The position numbers were made by a program, and so were the translations under genes. The notes under the pieces were generated by a model. The model saw only the letters and a list, made by a program, of their open reading frames with translations, was not told the DNA's origin and made no database searches. This document shows positions 43,811 through 57,543 of a DNA stretch of 64,000 bases, piece after piece (position 1 is the stretch's first letter; every line of letters begins with the position of its first letter). Source of the DNA: DASQPR01 sp963797675 (GTDB taxonomy: Bacteria; Actinomycetota; Actinomycetes; Mycobacteriales; Micromonosporaceae); assembly GCA_963797675.1 (NCBI GenBank), contig CAWCQQ010000002.1:1736001-1800000 (forward strand), in the 5' to 3' direction.

Positions 43811-45013
43811 ATGTCCGATCGGGTAGTACTCGCCTATTCCGGCGGCCTCGACACCTCGGTGGCGATTCCGTATCTGGCCGAGCGCACCGGCGCCGAAGTG
43901 ATCGCGGTCGCGGTCGACGTCGGCCAGGGCGGCGAAGACATGGACGCGATCCGTGACCGCGCGCTCAAGTGCGGTGCGGTGGAGGCCGAGGTGATCGACG
44001 CCCGCGAGGAGTTCGCCGCCGAATACTGCCTGGCCGCCGTCCGTGCGAACGCGCTCTACATGGATCGCTACCCGCTCGTCTCGGCACTGTCCCGCCCGCT
44101 GATCGTCAAGCACCTGGTCGCCGCGGCGGCCCGGCACGGCGGCACGATCGTGTCGCACGGCTGCACCGGTAAGGGCAACGACCAGGTGCGCTTCGAGGTC
44201 GGCATCGGCGCGCTGAACCCGGCGCTCAAGGTGGTCGCACCGGCACGTGACTACGCGTGGACCCGGGACAAGGCGATCGCGTACGCGGAGGATCGCGGCC
44301 TGCCGATCGATGTGTCGCACCGCTCGCCGTACTCGATCGACCAGAACGTCTGGGGTCGCGCCGTCGAAACCGGCTTCCTCGAGGACATCTGGAACGCACC
44401 GATCGAGGACATCTACTCGTACACGTCGGATCCGGCCGTGACGCGGGACGCCGACGAGGTCGTCATCACGTTCGACCAGGGCATCCCGGTCGCGATCGAC
44501 GGCGAGACGGTCACGCCGTACCAGGCGATCGTGGCGATGAACCGGCGCGCCGGCGCGCAGGGCATCGGCCGCCTCGACATGGTCGAGGACCGGCTGGTCG
44601 GCATCAAGAGCCGCGAGGTCTACGAGGCACCGGGCGCGCTCGCGCTGATCACCGCGCACCAGGAACTCGAGAACGTCACCGTCGAGCGGGACGTGGCCCG
44701 GTTCAAGAAGTCGGTCGACCAGCGCTGGGGCGAACTCGTCTACGACGGGCTCTGGTTCTCGCCGCTCAAGCACGCGCTCGACGCGTTCATCGCGGACACC
44801 CAGACGCACGTCTCCGGCGAGATCCGGATGACGCTGCACGGCGGCCGCGCCACGGTCACCGGCCGGCGTTCCGAGGCGAGCCTCTACGACTTCAGCCTGG
44901 CGACCTACGATGAGGGCGACATGTTCGACCAGTCGCTGGCAAAGGGCTTCGTCGAGCTCTGGGGCCTGCCCAGCCGGCTCGCTGCGGCGCGCAACGCCCG
45001 CATCAACCCGTAG
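43811..45013 (+). CDS. argG: Argininosuccinate synthase
   Basis: 400 residues. The ATP-binding P-loop is VVLAYSGGLDTSVAIPYL. Citrulline/aspartate-binding text includes YPLVSALSRPLIVKHLV, SHGCTGKGNDQVRFE and PIDVSHRSPYSIDQNVWGR. The ATG at 43811 has a GAAGGGGAA SD; an in-frame ATG at 43784 lies before that SD and is not preferred. Part of the arginine operon, 80 bases after argR. Confidence 0.95.
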   Translation: MSDRVVLAYSGGLDTSVAIPYLAERTGAEVIAVAVDVGQGGEDMDAIRDRALKCGAVEAEVIDAREEFAAEYCLAAVRANALYMDRYPLVSALSRPLIVKHLVAAAARHGGTIVSHGCTGKGNDQVRFEVGIGALNPALKVVAPARDYAWTRDKAIAYAEDRGLPIDVSHRSPYSIDQNVWGRAVETGFLEDIWNAPIEDIYSYTSDPAVTRDADEVVITFDQGIPVAIDGETVTPYQAIVAMNRRAGAQGIGRLDMVEDRLVGIKSREVYEAPGALALITAHQELENVTVERDVARFKKSVDQRWGELVYDGLWFSPLKHALDAFIADTQTHVSGEIRMTLHGGRATVTGRRSEASLYDFSLATYDEGDMFDQSLAKGFVELWGLPSRLAAARNARINP

Positions 45014-45050
45014 TCCTGTCACTCTTTCATACCTGCACCGGAGGAATTCC

Positions 45051-46484
45051 ATGAACGCGCCGAGTACCGGCCGTACCAGCCTCTGGGGTGGCCGGTTCTC
45101 CGGCGGGCCGGCCGAAGCGCTGGCCCGCCTGTCGGTGAGTGTCCAGTTCGACTGGCGGCTCGCCCCGTACGATCTGGCCGCGTCCCGCGCCCACGCGCGC
45201 GTGCTCGCCCGCGCGAACCTGCTGACCAGCGAGGAACTCGGTCAGATGCTGGCCGCGCTGGACGATCTCGAGGCGGCCTGCGCATCGCGGGACTTCACGC
45301 CGACCGTCGACGACGAGGACGTACACACGGCGCTGGAACGCGGTCTGCTGGAGCGCCTCGGCACGCTCGGCGGCAAGCTTCGCGCCGGCCGGTCCCGCAA
45401 CGACCAGGTCGCCACGGATCTGCGCCTCTACCTGCGCGATCACGTACGCGGCGTGGCCGCCCGCGTGGTCGAGCTGGCCGACGCGCTGATCACCGTCGCG
45501 GCCGATCACATCGACACGCACATGCCCGGCATGACGCACCTGCAGCCGGCCCAGCCGGTCTCGCTCGCGCATCACCTGCTCGCGCACGTCCAGCCGCTGC
45601 TGCGCGACCTCGATCGGCTGACCGACTGGGATGACCGGGCCGCGGTCTCGCCGCTCGGATCCGGTGCGCTGGCCGGCAGCTCGCTGCCGCTCGACCCGAT
45701 CCAGGTGGCCCGGGAACTCGGATTCACGTCGGCCGCACCGAACTCGATCGACGCCGTCGCCGACCGCGACTTCGTGGCCGAGTTCCTGTTCGTCGCCGCG
45801 CTGATCGGCGTACACCTGTCCCGCCTCGGCGAGGAGATCGTGCTCTGGACGACACCGTCGTTCGGGTGGGTCGAACTCGACGACGCATACGCGACCGGCT
45901 CCTCGATCATGCCGCAGAAGAAGAACCCGGACATCGCCGAGCTGGCCCGGGGCAAGTCCGGGCGGCTGATCGGCGGTCTGGTCGCGGTGCTGACCATGCT
46001 CAAGGGGCTGCCGCTCGCGTACGACCGGGACATGCAGGAGGACAAGGAGCCGGCGTTCGACGCGATCGACACGCTGGAACTCGTGCTGCCGGCGCTGGCC
46101 GGGATGATCGCGACGATGACGGTCCGGACCGAGGCGCTGGCCGCCGCGGCACCGGTCGGCTTCACGCTCGCCACCGAGGTGGCGGACTGGCTGGTCCGGC
46201 GGGGCATTCCGTTCCGGGACGCGCACGAGATCACCGGCCGCCTCGTGGCCACGTGCGCGTCGCGGGGCTGCGCGCTGGACGAGGTGTCCGACGGCGATCT
46301 GGCCGGCATCTCGCCGCACCTGACGCCCGAGGTCCGCGCGGTGCTGACGGTGTCGGGGGCGCTGGCCGCGCGTACCACCTTCGGGTCGACCGGCCCCGGA
46401 CCCGTCGCCGAACAACTCGGCTCGGCCGCCGACGCGCTGGATCGTTTTCGCGCTTGGAGCGACGAGCCGGTCGTGCCGCGCTGA
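45051..46484 (+). CDS. argH: Argininosuccinate lyase
   Basis: 477 residues of the fumarase/aspartase superfamily. The start LWGGRFSGGPAEALARLSVS is diagnostic. Further motifs are RSRNDQVATDLRLYLRD, the catalytic-His MTHLQPAQPVSLAHHLLAHV (in part), and the mobile loop signature GSSIMPQKKNPDIAELARGK. SD GGAGG lies six bases before the ATG. Last gene of the arginine operon. Confidence 0.95.
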   Translation: MNAPSTGRTSLWGGRFSGGPAEALARLSVSVQFDWRLAPYDLAASRAHARVLARANLLTSEELGQMLAALDDLEAACASRDFTPTVDDEDVHTALERGLLERLGTLGGKLRAGRSRNDQVATDLRLYLRDHVRGVAARVVELADALITVAADHIDTHMPGMTHLQPAQPVSLAHHLLAHVQPLLRDLDRLTDWDDRAAVSPLGSGALAGSSLPLDPIQVARELGFTSAAPNSIDAVADRDFVAEFLFVAALIGVHLSRLGEEIVLWTTPSFGWVELDDAYATGSSIMPQKKNPDIAELARGKSGRLIGGLVAVLTMLKGLPLAYDRDMQEDKEPAFDAIDTLELVLPALAGMIATMTVRTEALAAAAPVGFTLATEVADWLVRRGIPFRDAHEITGRLVATCASRGCALDEVSDGDLAGISPHLTPEVRAVLTVSGALAARTTFGSTGPGPVAEQLGSAADALDRFRAWSDEPVVPR

Positions 46485-46497
46485 CGGCTGACGCTCC

Positions 46498-47197
46498 ATG
46501 GGACGGATCGCGATGTGGTCGGGGCCGCGCAACATCTCGACGGCGATGATGCGCAGCTTCGGCTCGCGGCCGGACACGGTCGTCGTGGACGAGCCGCTGT
46601 ACGCGCACTACCTCGCGGCGACCGGCCTCGATCACCCCGGCCGGGCCGACGTGCTGGCGAGCCAGCCGAACGACTGGCGCGACGTCGCGACCGCCCTGGC
46701 CGGCACCGCTGCCGACCGGCATCGACGTGCAGTTCCAGAAGCACATGACGCATCACATGCTGCCGGATATCGGGCGGGCGTGGCTGAGCGCGTTCACCCA
46801 CGCCTACCTGATCCGCGACCCGGCGCACGTGATCGCGTCGTACGCGAAGGTCCGCGAAACCCCGACGCTCGAGGATCTCGGCTACCCGCAGCAGGTGTCG
46901 CTGTTCCGGCAGTTTCCCGGCCCGGTCGTCGACGCGCGCCAGGTGCTGCTCGATCCGCGCAGCACGCTGCAGCGGCTATGCGCCGCGCTCGACCTCCCGT
47001 GGGACGTGCGGATGCTGCACTGGGAGCCGGGCCGCCGGGACACCGACGGCGTATGGGCACCGCACTGGTACGCCTCCGTCGAGGCATCGACGTGCTTCGC
47101 ACCCTACGACGCGACGCCGCCGGACGTGCCGGACGCGCTGCGGTCCCTTGTGGACGAGGCGATGCCGTACTACGAAGAGCTGGCCGCCGCCGCTTAA
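46498..47197 (+). CDS. Sulfotransferase-like protein, one frame break
   Basis: About 232 residues once repaired. The N-terminal P-loop-like RIAMWSGPRNISTAMMRSFGSRPDT is the hallmark of a sulfotransferase-related family often encoded beside branched-chain/class IV aminotransferases. One extra A at 46705 separates this from PLPTGIDVQFQKHMTHHMLPDIG and IRDPAHVIASYAK (a sulfotransferase 3'-phosphate-type motif) in the next frame. The activity is unproven. It starts 13 bases after argH and ends four bases inside the stop of the converging aminotransferase gene. Confidence 0.75.
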
Positions 47198-48084
47198 CCC
47201 TCGACGATCCGGACGCCGTGTTCGCGCGCGTGTGCCCGGTAACGCGCCGCGATGTCCAGCGTGATCGGGCCGACCTCACCGGTGCCGATCGGGCGGCCGT
47301 CGATGCTCGTCACGCCGGCGATCTCGCCCATCGTGCCGGTGCAGAACACCTCATCCGCGGCATAGAACTCGGCCAGCGACAGATCCCGTACGTCGGCTCC
47401 GACCAGCGCCAACACGGTGGCCCGGGTGATGCCCTCCGGGCACGCGACCGCGTACGGCGTCGCGAGCCGCCCGTCGACCACGGCGAACAGGTGCGTCGCG
47501 TTCGTCTCCGCCACGAAACCCCGCCCGTCGAGCATCAGCGCGTCATCGGCACCGGCGACGTTCGCCTCCATCTTCGCGAGGATCGAGTTCAGCAGGTTGT
47601 TGTGGTGGATCTTCGGGTCCAGCACATCGGGTCCAGGCCGCCGTACGCTCGCGGTGACCAGCGACAGCCCGCCGGTGTCGTAGACCGGCGCCTTGAACTC
47701 GGCGAGCACGATCAGCGTGCATCCGCTGCGGTTCAGCCGGGGATCCATGCCGCTGGTGATCTTCACGCCACGCGTCAGCGTGAGCCGCACGTGAACGCCG
47801 TCGACCATCCCGTTCGCGGCCAGCGTCGCGGCGATCGCGGCCACGATGTCGGCGGCCGTCGGGATGCTCGCGAACCCGAGCGCCAGAGCCGACCGGCGCA
47901 GCCGGGCCAGGTGCTCGTCGAGCCCGAAGATCTTTCCCTGGTAGAGCCGCAGGCCTTCCCAGACCGCGTCGCCGCCCTGGACGACCGAGTCGAACGGCGA
48001 GATGCCCGGCTCGCTGCGGTGCCGGAGCACGCCGTCGACCGAGTAGACGATGTCCTGGTTGCGTACGTCGAAGCTCTGCAGCAT
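47194..48084 (-). CDS. Class IV (branched-chain-like) aminotransferase
   Basis: 296 residues. It has FDSVVQGGDAVWEGLRLYQGKIFGLDEHLARLRRSA (in part), the PLP Lys in DPKIHHNNLLNSILAKMEAN, and the cofactor-phosphate motif ETNATHLFAV with CTGTMGEIAGV near the end. The fold-type IV family includes IlvE, D-amino-acid transaminase and aminodeoxychorismate lyase; the WEGLRxY pattern favours a branched-chain-like transaminase. Its convergent pairing with the sulfotransferase-like gene recalls fused or adjacent pairs elsewhere. Confidence 0.85.
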   Translation of the reverse strand: MLQSFDVRNQDIVYSVDGVLRHRSEPGISPFDSVVQGGDAVWEGLRLYQGKIFGLDEHLARLRRSALALGFASIPTAADIVAAIAATLAANGMVDGVHVRLTLTRGVKITSGMDPRLNRSGCTLIVLAEFKAPVYDTGGLSLVTASVRRPGPDVLDPKIHHNNLLNSILAKMEANVAGADDALMLDGRGFVAETNATHLFAVVDGRLATPYAVACPEGITRATVLALVGADVRDLSLAEFYAADEVFCTGTMGEIAGVTSIDGRPIGTGEVGPITLDIAARYRAHAREHGVRIVEG

Positions 48085-48156
48085 GGCGTCTGACTCCTAC
48101 CGGTAGTCGTCGTGCGTCGTGTGGACGCCTCGGTACGTCCTACCCGAGAGGTTCGC

Positions 48157-48918
48157 ATGCCACATCTTGATCGATCCGCGGTGATCACCACGCTCCGCAC
48201 CGCCGGCTGTGTCTTCGCCGAAGACGAGGCGGACCTGCTGATCGCCGAGGCGACCTCCACCGAGGCCCTCGCCACGATGGTCGATCAGCGGGTGGCCGGA
48301 CTCCCGCTGGAACAGATCCTCGGCTGGGCCGAGTTCTGCGGCCTGCGCATCGTCGTCGAACCCGGCGTCTTCGTACCCCGACGGCGTACCGAGTTTCTGG
48401 CCCGCCGGGCGATCGCGCTGGGCGGCACCGTCAACGTGGATCTCTGCTGCGGATCCGGGGCGGTCGGCGCCGCGCTGCTGGCCGCCCGGGACGGCATCGA
48501 CGTGTACGCCGCCGACATCGAACCCGCCGCGGTCCGCTGCGCCCGGCGCAACATCCGCAACGGCCAGGTCTACGAAGGCGATCTGTTCGATGCGCTGCCC
48601 GCATCGCTGCGTGGCCGGGTGGACGTGCTGGTCGCGAACGCGCCGTACGTGCCGACCGAATCCGTCGCGCTGATGCCGCCGGAGGCCCGTGACCACGAAC
48701 CGATGGTCGCGCTCGACGGCGGCTCGGACGGCCTGGACGTGCTGCGCCGGGTGATCGCCGGGGCGCCCGAATGGCTCGCGCCGGGCGGCCACCTGCTGTT
48801 CGAGACGAGCCGCCGCCAGGCGCCGGCAGCGGTCCAGGCCGTGACCGACGCCGGGCTGGTCGCGCGGGTGGAGCGCGACGACGAGATCGGCGCGACCGTG
48901 GTCATCGGCCGGCGGTAG
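48157..48918 (+). CDS. Putative protein N5-glutamine methyltransferase (PrmC/HemK-like)
   Basis: 253 residues. The N-terminal helical part (VITTLRTAGCVFAEDEADLLIAEA) and PLEQILGWAEFCGLRIVVEPGVFVPRRRTEFL match PrmC-like proteins, followed by a SAM fold (NVDLCCGSGAVGAALLA). The catalytic motif reads NAPYVPT instead of NPPY. A second genuine PrmC usually lies elsewhere next to prfA, so this is likely a paralogue with another substrate. The ATG at 48157 has a GAGAGG SD. Confidence 0.85.
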   Translation: MPHLDRSAVITTLRTAGCVFAEDEADLLIAEATSTEALATMVDQRVAGLPLEQILGWAEFCGLRIVVEPGVFVPRRRTEFLARRAIALGGTVNVDLCCGSGAVGAALLAARDGIDVYAADIEPAAVRCARRNIRNGQVYEGDLFDALPASLRGRVDVLVANAPYVPTESVALMPPEARDHEPMVALDGGSDGLDVLRRVIAGAPEWLAPGGHLLFETSRRQAPAAVQAVTDAGLVARVERDDEIGATVVIGRR

Positions 48919-48942
48919 CCACGACGGTGGCACGATGGTCGG

Positions 48943-49566
48943 GTGCCCGACTGGTCCGTACTCGGCTCCCGGCCCGATGTGGCGGCTCGGGCGCTGCTCG
49001 GCTGCCGGATCGCGGCGAACGGCGTCACCGTGCGCCTGACCGAGGTCGAGGCCTACGCCGGCACCGGGGAGGACTCCGCCTCGCACGCTCATCGCGGCCG
49101 GACACCACGCAACGCGGTCATGTTCGGCCCGCCCGGCTTCGCCTACGTCTACTTCACCTACGGCATGCACTGGTGCCTGAACGTGGTCGCCGGTCCGCCG
49201 GGGGTGGCCTCCGGGGTCCTGCTGCGGGCCGCGGAGGTCGTCGACGGTCAAGAGCTGGCCCGGGTACGCCGGACCGGGTCATCCGTACCCGCTGATCGCG
49301 ACCTCGCCCGTGGCCCGGCTCGGCTGGCCTCCGCGCTCGGCCTGACCGGCACGGAAACCGGCTCATTCCTGCTCGACGGCGCCGGTCCGATCGCGTTGCT
49401 GCCGAGGCTGGCACCGGTCCCGGCCGCCACGATCCGCAGCGGGCCCCGAGTCGGCGTGAGCACCGCCCAGGACATCGCGTGGCGGTTCTGGATCGATGGC
49501 GATCCGACCGTGAGCAGCTACCGGCAGCACGTACCGCGACGACGAGCGGCAGATCCGCCGCGATAA
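48943..49566 (+). CDS. DNA-3-methyladenine glycosylase (AAG/MPG type)
   Basis: 207 residues. Monofunctional base-excision enzyme. Motifs: ARALLGCRIA, the catalytic Glu in RLTEVEAYAGTGEDSASHAHRG, the intercalating GPPGFAYVYFTYGMHWCLNVV and LARGPARLASALGL. It starts with GTG. The C-terminal 20 residues (VSSYRQHVPRRRA) are the usual basic end. It overlaps nothing and follows the methyltransferase by 24 bases. Confidence 0.92.
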   Translation: MPDWSVLGSRPDVAARALLGCRIAANGVTVRLTEVEAYAGTGEDSASHAHRGRTPRNAVMFGPPGFAYVYFTYGMHWCLNVVAGPPGVASGVLLRAAEVVDGQELARVRRTGSSVPADRDLARGPARLASALGLTGTETGSFLLDGAGPIALLPRLAPVPAATIRSGPRVGVSTAQDIAWRFWIDGDPTVSSYRQHVPRRRAADPPR

Positions 49567-49611
49567 CCGTGCCGGTGGAGCAGGAGCTGACCAACCGGCA
49601 CGGCGGCAGCC

Positions 49612-50187
49612 CTAGGGGTTGGCACTGGCCGCCGGCGGCGGAGTGGGTGCATGTGCGGTGGCGGTGGCCGGTCGCCACACGCCGTACATGGCGAGGACGG
49701 TCAGCACGACCAGGATCGACGGCCCGAGGGCGCTCACCCGGCCACGGCGGAGAACCTCGAAGGTGAGCACGAGGATAATGGCTATCTGGTAGAGGATCAG
49801 CAGGCCGAGCCCGAGCGTGGACAGCAGCGTGACCGTGCCCGAGCGGTAGGCGTTGTGCGTACCGAGCCGCAGGCTTGCCGAGACCTGGTCGCCGACCGCG
49901 TAGTGCCGGTAGCCGTTGACGATCGTGATGTCCGGGTAGGTGGTCGCCGGCTGAGCCGCGACGAGCTGTCCGCCGGGATCGGCATAGCCGAACGTGCCGT
50001 GGCACTGCCAGTCCACGATGAACGGACCCCGGTCACACCCCTCGACGTGCACGAATCCCACGGTCCGGCCGCCGTCATAGACACGACCCAGATCAGAAAA
50101 GCTGGCAATCAAGGATGGTACGAGCGGCAGCGTCACCAGGAGGCAGAGCACGGCCGCTATCAGACAGGCCATACGTTTGAAGGTCAC
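49612..50187 (-). CDS. Membrane protein of unknown function
   Basis: About 191 residues from the GTG at 50187 (ATG 50172 is an alternative). TM1 (CLIAAVLCLLVTLPLVPSL) is followed by an external domain of about 80 residues with paired Cys (GCDRGPFIVDWQCHG) and GYRHYAVGDQVSASLRLG. TM2-3 follow (VTLLSTLGLGLLILYQIAIILVL and ALGPSILVVLTVLAMYGVW, in part), then a Pro/Ala tail. The fold resembles no family I know. The longer frame to 50310 overlaps the tyrS upstream region and is rejected. Confidence 0.65.
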   Translation of the reverse strand: MTFKRMACLIAAVLCLLVTLPLVPSLIASFSDLGRVYDGGRTVGFVHVEGCDRGPFIVDWQCHGTFGYADPGGQLVAAQPATTYPDITIVNGYRHYAVGDQVSASLRLGTHNAYRSGTVTLLSTLGLGLLILYQIAIILVLTFEVLRRGRVSALGPSILVVLTVLAMYGVWRPATATAHAPTPPPAASANP

Positions 50188-50327
50188 GGCGACACCATAC
50201 GAGATCGGCGCCAATTCCGTTATAGGCCAATGACTGCAGGAGTTGCCCGTACCGTCTGTAAATTGCGATCTTGATTTTGGTACGACCACGCACGCCGGTG
50301 CGGCCGCCATGGTGAAGAATTGGCGGC

Positions 50328-51584
50328 GTGAATCTTCTGGACGATCTTCAGTGGCGCGGTCTCGTGCAGGACGCGACCGACCTGGCCGAATTGGGAAAGC
50401 TGCTGCACGGCGAGCCGGCCACGTTCTACGTCGGCTTCGATCCGACCGCGGCCAGCCTGCACGTCGGCCACCTCGTGCAGGTGCTGACCGCCCGCCGGCT
50501 GCAGCTGGCCGGACACAAGCCGCTGCTGCTCGTCGGCGGTGCGACCGGCATGATCGGCGATCCGCGCGAATCGGCCGAGCGGGTGTTGAACAGCGCGGAC
50601 GTCGTGACCGGCTGGGTCGAGAAGATCCGCGAGCAGCTGTCGCCGTTCGTGACCTATGACGGCGCGAACGCGGCCACGATGGTCAACAACCTGGACTGGA
50701 CCGGCGACGTGTCCGCGATCGACTTCCTGCGGGAGGTCGGCAAGCACTTCCCGGTAAGCAAGATGCTCGCCCGCGAGGTGGTCAAGGCGCGGCTGGAGTC
50801 GGGGATCAGCTTCACCGAATTCAGCTACCAGCTGCTGCAGGCGAACGACTTCTACCAGCTGCATCAGCGCTACGGCTGCCGGCTGCAGTTCGGCGGCTCG
50901 GACCAGTGGGGCAACATCACCGCCGGCGTCGACTTCGTCCGGCGCAAGGGCGCCGGGCCGGTGCTCGCGTTCACCACGCCGCTGGTGACGAAGTCGGACG
51001 GTACGAAGTTCGGCAAGAGCGAGGGCAACGCGATCTGGCTCGATCGCGAGCTGACCAGCCCGTACGAGTTCTACCAGTTCTGGGTGAACACGGACGACCG
51101 GGACGTGTCGCGCTACCTGCGTTACTTCTCGTTCCGATCCCGGGAGGAGCTGTTGGAGCTGGACGACGCGACCGCCGACCGTCCGGGCGCTCGGGAGGCC
51201 CAGCGTGCGCTGGCCGGCGACCTGACCACCCTGGTGCACGGTGCCGGCGAGACCGAGCAGGTGGTGGCGGCGTCGCAAGCCCTGTTCGGTCGCGGATCGC
51301 TGTCCGACCTGACGCCGTCCACCCTCGCGGGCGCGCTCGGCGAGGCCGGAATGGTGTCGTTGCCGTCGCCGTTGCCGTCCGCGGCTGTCTTGTTGAAGGA
51401 GTCCGGGCTGGTGGCGAGCATGAATGAGGCGCGACGAGCGATCAGCGAAGGTGGCGCGTACGCCAACAATGAGCGGATCACCGATCCTGAGGCGACATTC
51501 GACGCGTCGTCGCTTCTGCACGGTCGCTGGCTGGTGCTGCGCCGCGGAAAGAAGACCATTGCCGGCGTGGAATTGACGTCCTGA
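50328..51584 (+). CDS. tyrS: Tyrosyl-tRNA synthetase
   Basis: 418 residues, class I synthetase. FYVGFDPTAASLHVGHLVQV carries the HIGH-type HVGH, YQLLQANDFYQL and GGSDQWGNITAG line the tyrosine pocket, and KFGKS is the KMSKS loop. A C-terminal S4-like domain (MNEARRAISEGGAYANNERI) binds tRNA. It starts at GTG 50328. It lies directly upstream of the rrn operon, as in several actinobacteria. Confidence 0.96.
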   Translation: MNLLDDLQWRGLVQDATDLAELGKLLHGEPATFYVGFDPTAASLHVGHLVQVLTARRLQLAGHKPLLLVGGATGMIGDPRESAERVLNSADVVTGWVEKIREQLSPFVTYDGANAATMVNNLDWTGDVSAIDFLREVGKHFPVSKMLAREVVKARLESGISFTEFSYQLLQANDFYQLHQRYGCRLQFGGSDQWGNITAGVDFVRRKGAGPVLAFTTPLVTKSDGTKFGKSEGNAIWLDRELTSPYEFYQFWVNTDDRDVSRYLRYFSFRSREELLELDDATADRPGAREAQRALAGDLTTLVHGAGETEQVVAASQALFGRGSLSDLTPSTLAGALGEAGMVSLPSPLPSAAVLLKESGLVASMNEARRAISEGGAYANNERITDPEATFDASSLLHGRWLVLRRGKKTIAGVELTS

Positions 51585-51651
51585 CCTGCGCTTATCTGGC
51601 CTAACACTTCGATCGTCACGATTGATGTGACGGGTGACATGCGCGGCCGAT

Positions 51652-51680
51652 TTGACGCCCTCAGACCGGCCGGGTAACTT
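51652..51680 (+). promoter_or_regulatory. rrn promoter, distal
   Basis: TTGACG (51652-51657), 17-base spacer, TAACTT (51675-51680). Confidence 0.6.
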
Positions 51681-51812
51681 TTACCAAGTCAGCGGGGTTA
51701 CGGAGACGCGGACATGGAAAATGAGAGTCCTACCGGATTCGAGACCATGTAGCGGTGCCGGCCCGATGACCGCCGAGAACGAAACTGTGGGCGGCGCGCC
51801 ACGATCATTGAT

Positions 51813-51841
51813 TTGGTCGTACGGCGCTGACCGAGTATAGT
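51813..51841 (+). promoter_or_regulatory. rrn promoter, middle
   Basis: TTGGTC (51813-51818), 17-base spacer, TATAGT (51836-51841). This has the best -10 of the three. Confidence 0.65.
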
Positions 51842-51972
51842 TCTCACCGGAAGCGCCGCGAGGTCGCCTCCCAAATCTTCCGAAACGGTCCAGCCTTGGC
51901 TGCCGTCTCGGGTCACGGAAAACGTGAGCAGTGCAGGTCGAAATCGCTACGGTGAATACAAGCCGCGTGAGT

Positions 51973-52001
51973 TTGACGGTGCGAAGCTGATCATGTAAGT
52001 T
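51973..52001 (+). promoter_or_regulatory. rrn promoter, proximal
   Basis: TTGACG (51973-51978), 17-base spacer, TAAGTT (51996-52001). Confidence 0.6.
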
Positions 52002-52217
52002 CGAGCGGTTGCCCCAACTTCTGGTCCTGCGAATGCGGGATGAGAATTGGTGTGTGGTTGTTCTTTGAGAACTCAACAGGGTGCTTTTTTGAAAGCCAGT
52101 GCCAATTAATGGCATTTTTTATAGGACCCCGCCTGTGCTTTGTGTAGGTTGGTGGTTTCTTGGCAGAGACAACTTGTCAGTTGTTTTGTTGCTGGGTGAA
52201 TTTTTTCGACAAGTTTT

Positions 52218-57240
<5,023 letters not shown>

Positions 57241-57338
57241 ACAAACACGCTACGCGTCCACTGTGTAATCCTGAAACAACAAACAGCACCCCACCCGACA
57301 CCAACGGGGCCGGGATGGTGATTGAAAGTTTCATAGAG

Positions 57339-57455
57339 TTACGGCGACCATAGCGGTGGGGAAACGCCCGGCCACATTCCGAACCCGGAAGCTAAGCCCA
57401 CCAGCGCCGATGGTACTGCACTCGCGAGGGCGTGGGAGAGTAGGACGTCGCCGGA
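57339..57455 (+). rRNA. rrf: 5S ribosomal RNA
   Basis: About 117 bases. Helix I is formed by TTACGGCGAC and GTCGCCGGA; CCGAACCCGGAAGCTAAGCCC and GGTACTGCACTCGCGAGG are typical internal blocks. It lies about 100 bases after 23S. Confidence 0.94.
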
Positions 57456-57465
57456 CAAACCTTCC

Positions 57466-57497
57466 AGTTGAGGGCCGCCACCAGGCGGCCCTCAACT
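57466..57497 (+). terminator. rrn operon terminator
   Basis: AGTTGAGGGCCGCC (57466-57479), loop ACCA, GGCGGCCCTCAACT (57484-57497): a perfect 14-bp stem, then GCGTTTGTG. It lies ten bases after 5S. Confidence 0.85.
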
Positions 57498-57543
57498 GCG
57501 TTTGTGCCAACGTCGCCTCACGCCATTTGGAAGGATGTAGAAC

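Larger units (their letters stand above)
51585..52217 (+). promoter_or_regulatory. rrn promoter region and leader
   Basis: 633 bases between tyrS and 16S rRNA. It contains three tandem sigma-70-type promoters (separate entries) and a leader with TTTGAGAACTCAA (about 52062), similar to the box A/antitermination leader motif of actinobacterial rrn operons. The last 130 bases before 16S are T-rich and probably form the 16S processing stem. No ORF here is credible. Confidence 0.7.

Noticed and set aside
50188..50310. A 41-residue N-terminal extension of the membrane protein at 49612
   Set aside because: It has no SD, overlaps the upstream region of tyrS, and a signal-like TM begins right after the GTG at 50187.
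52101..52123. TGCCA-ATTAA-TGGCATTTTTT before 16S as a terminator
   Set aside because: The stem is only five pairs, and termination here would block the rrn operon; it more likely belongs to the processing leader.
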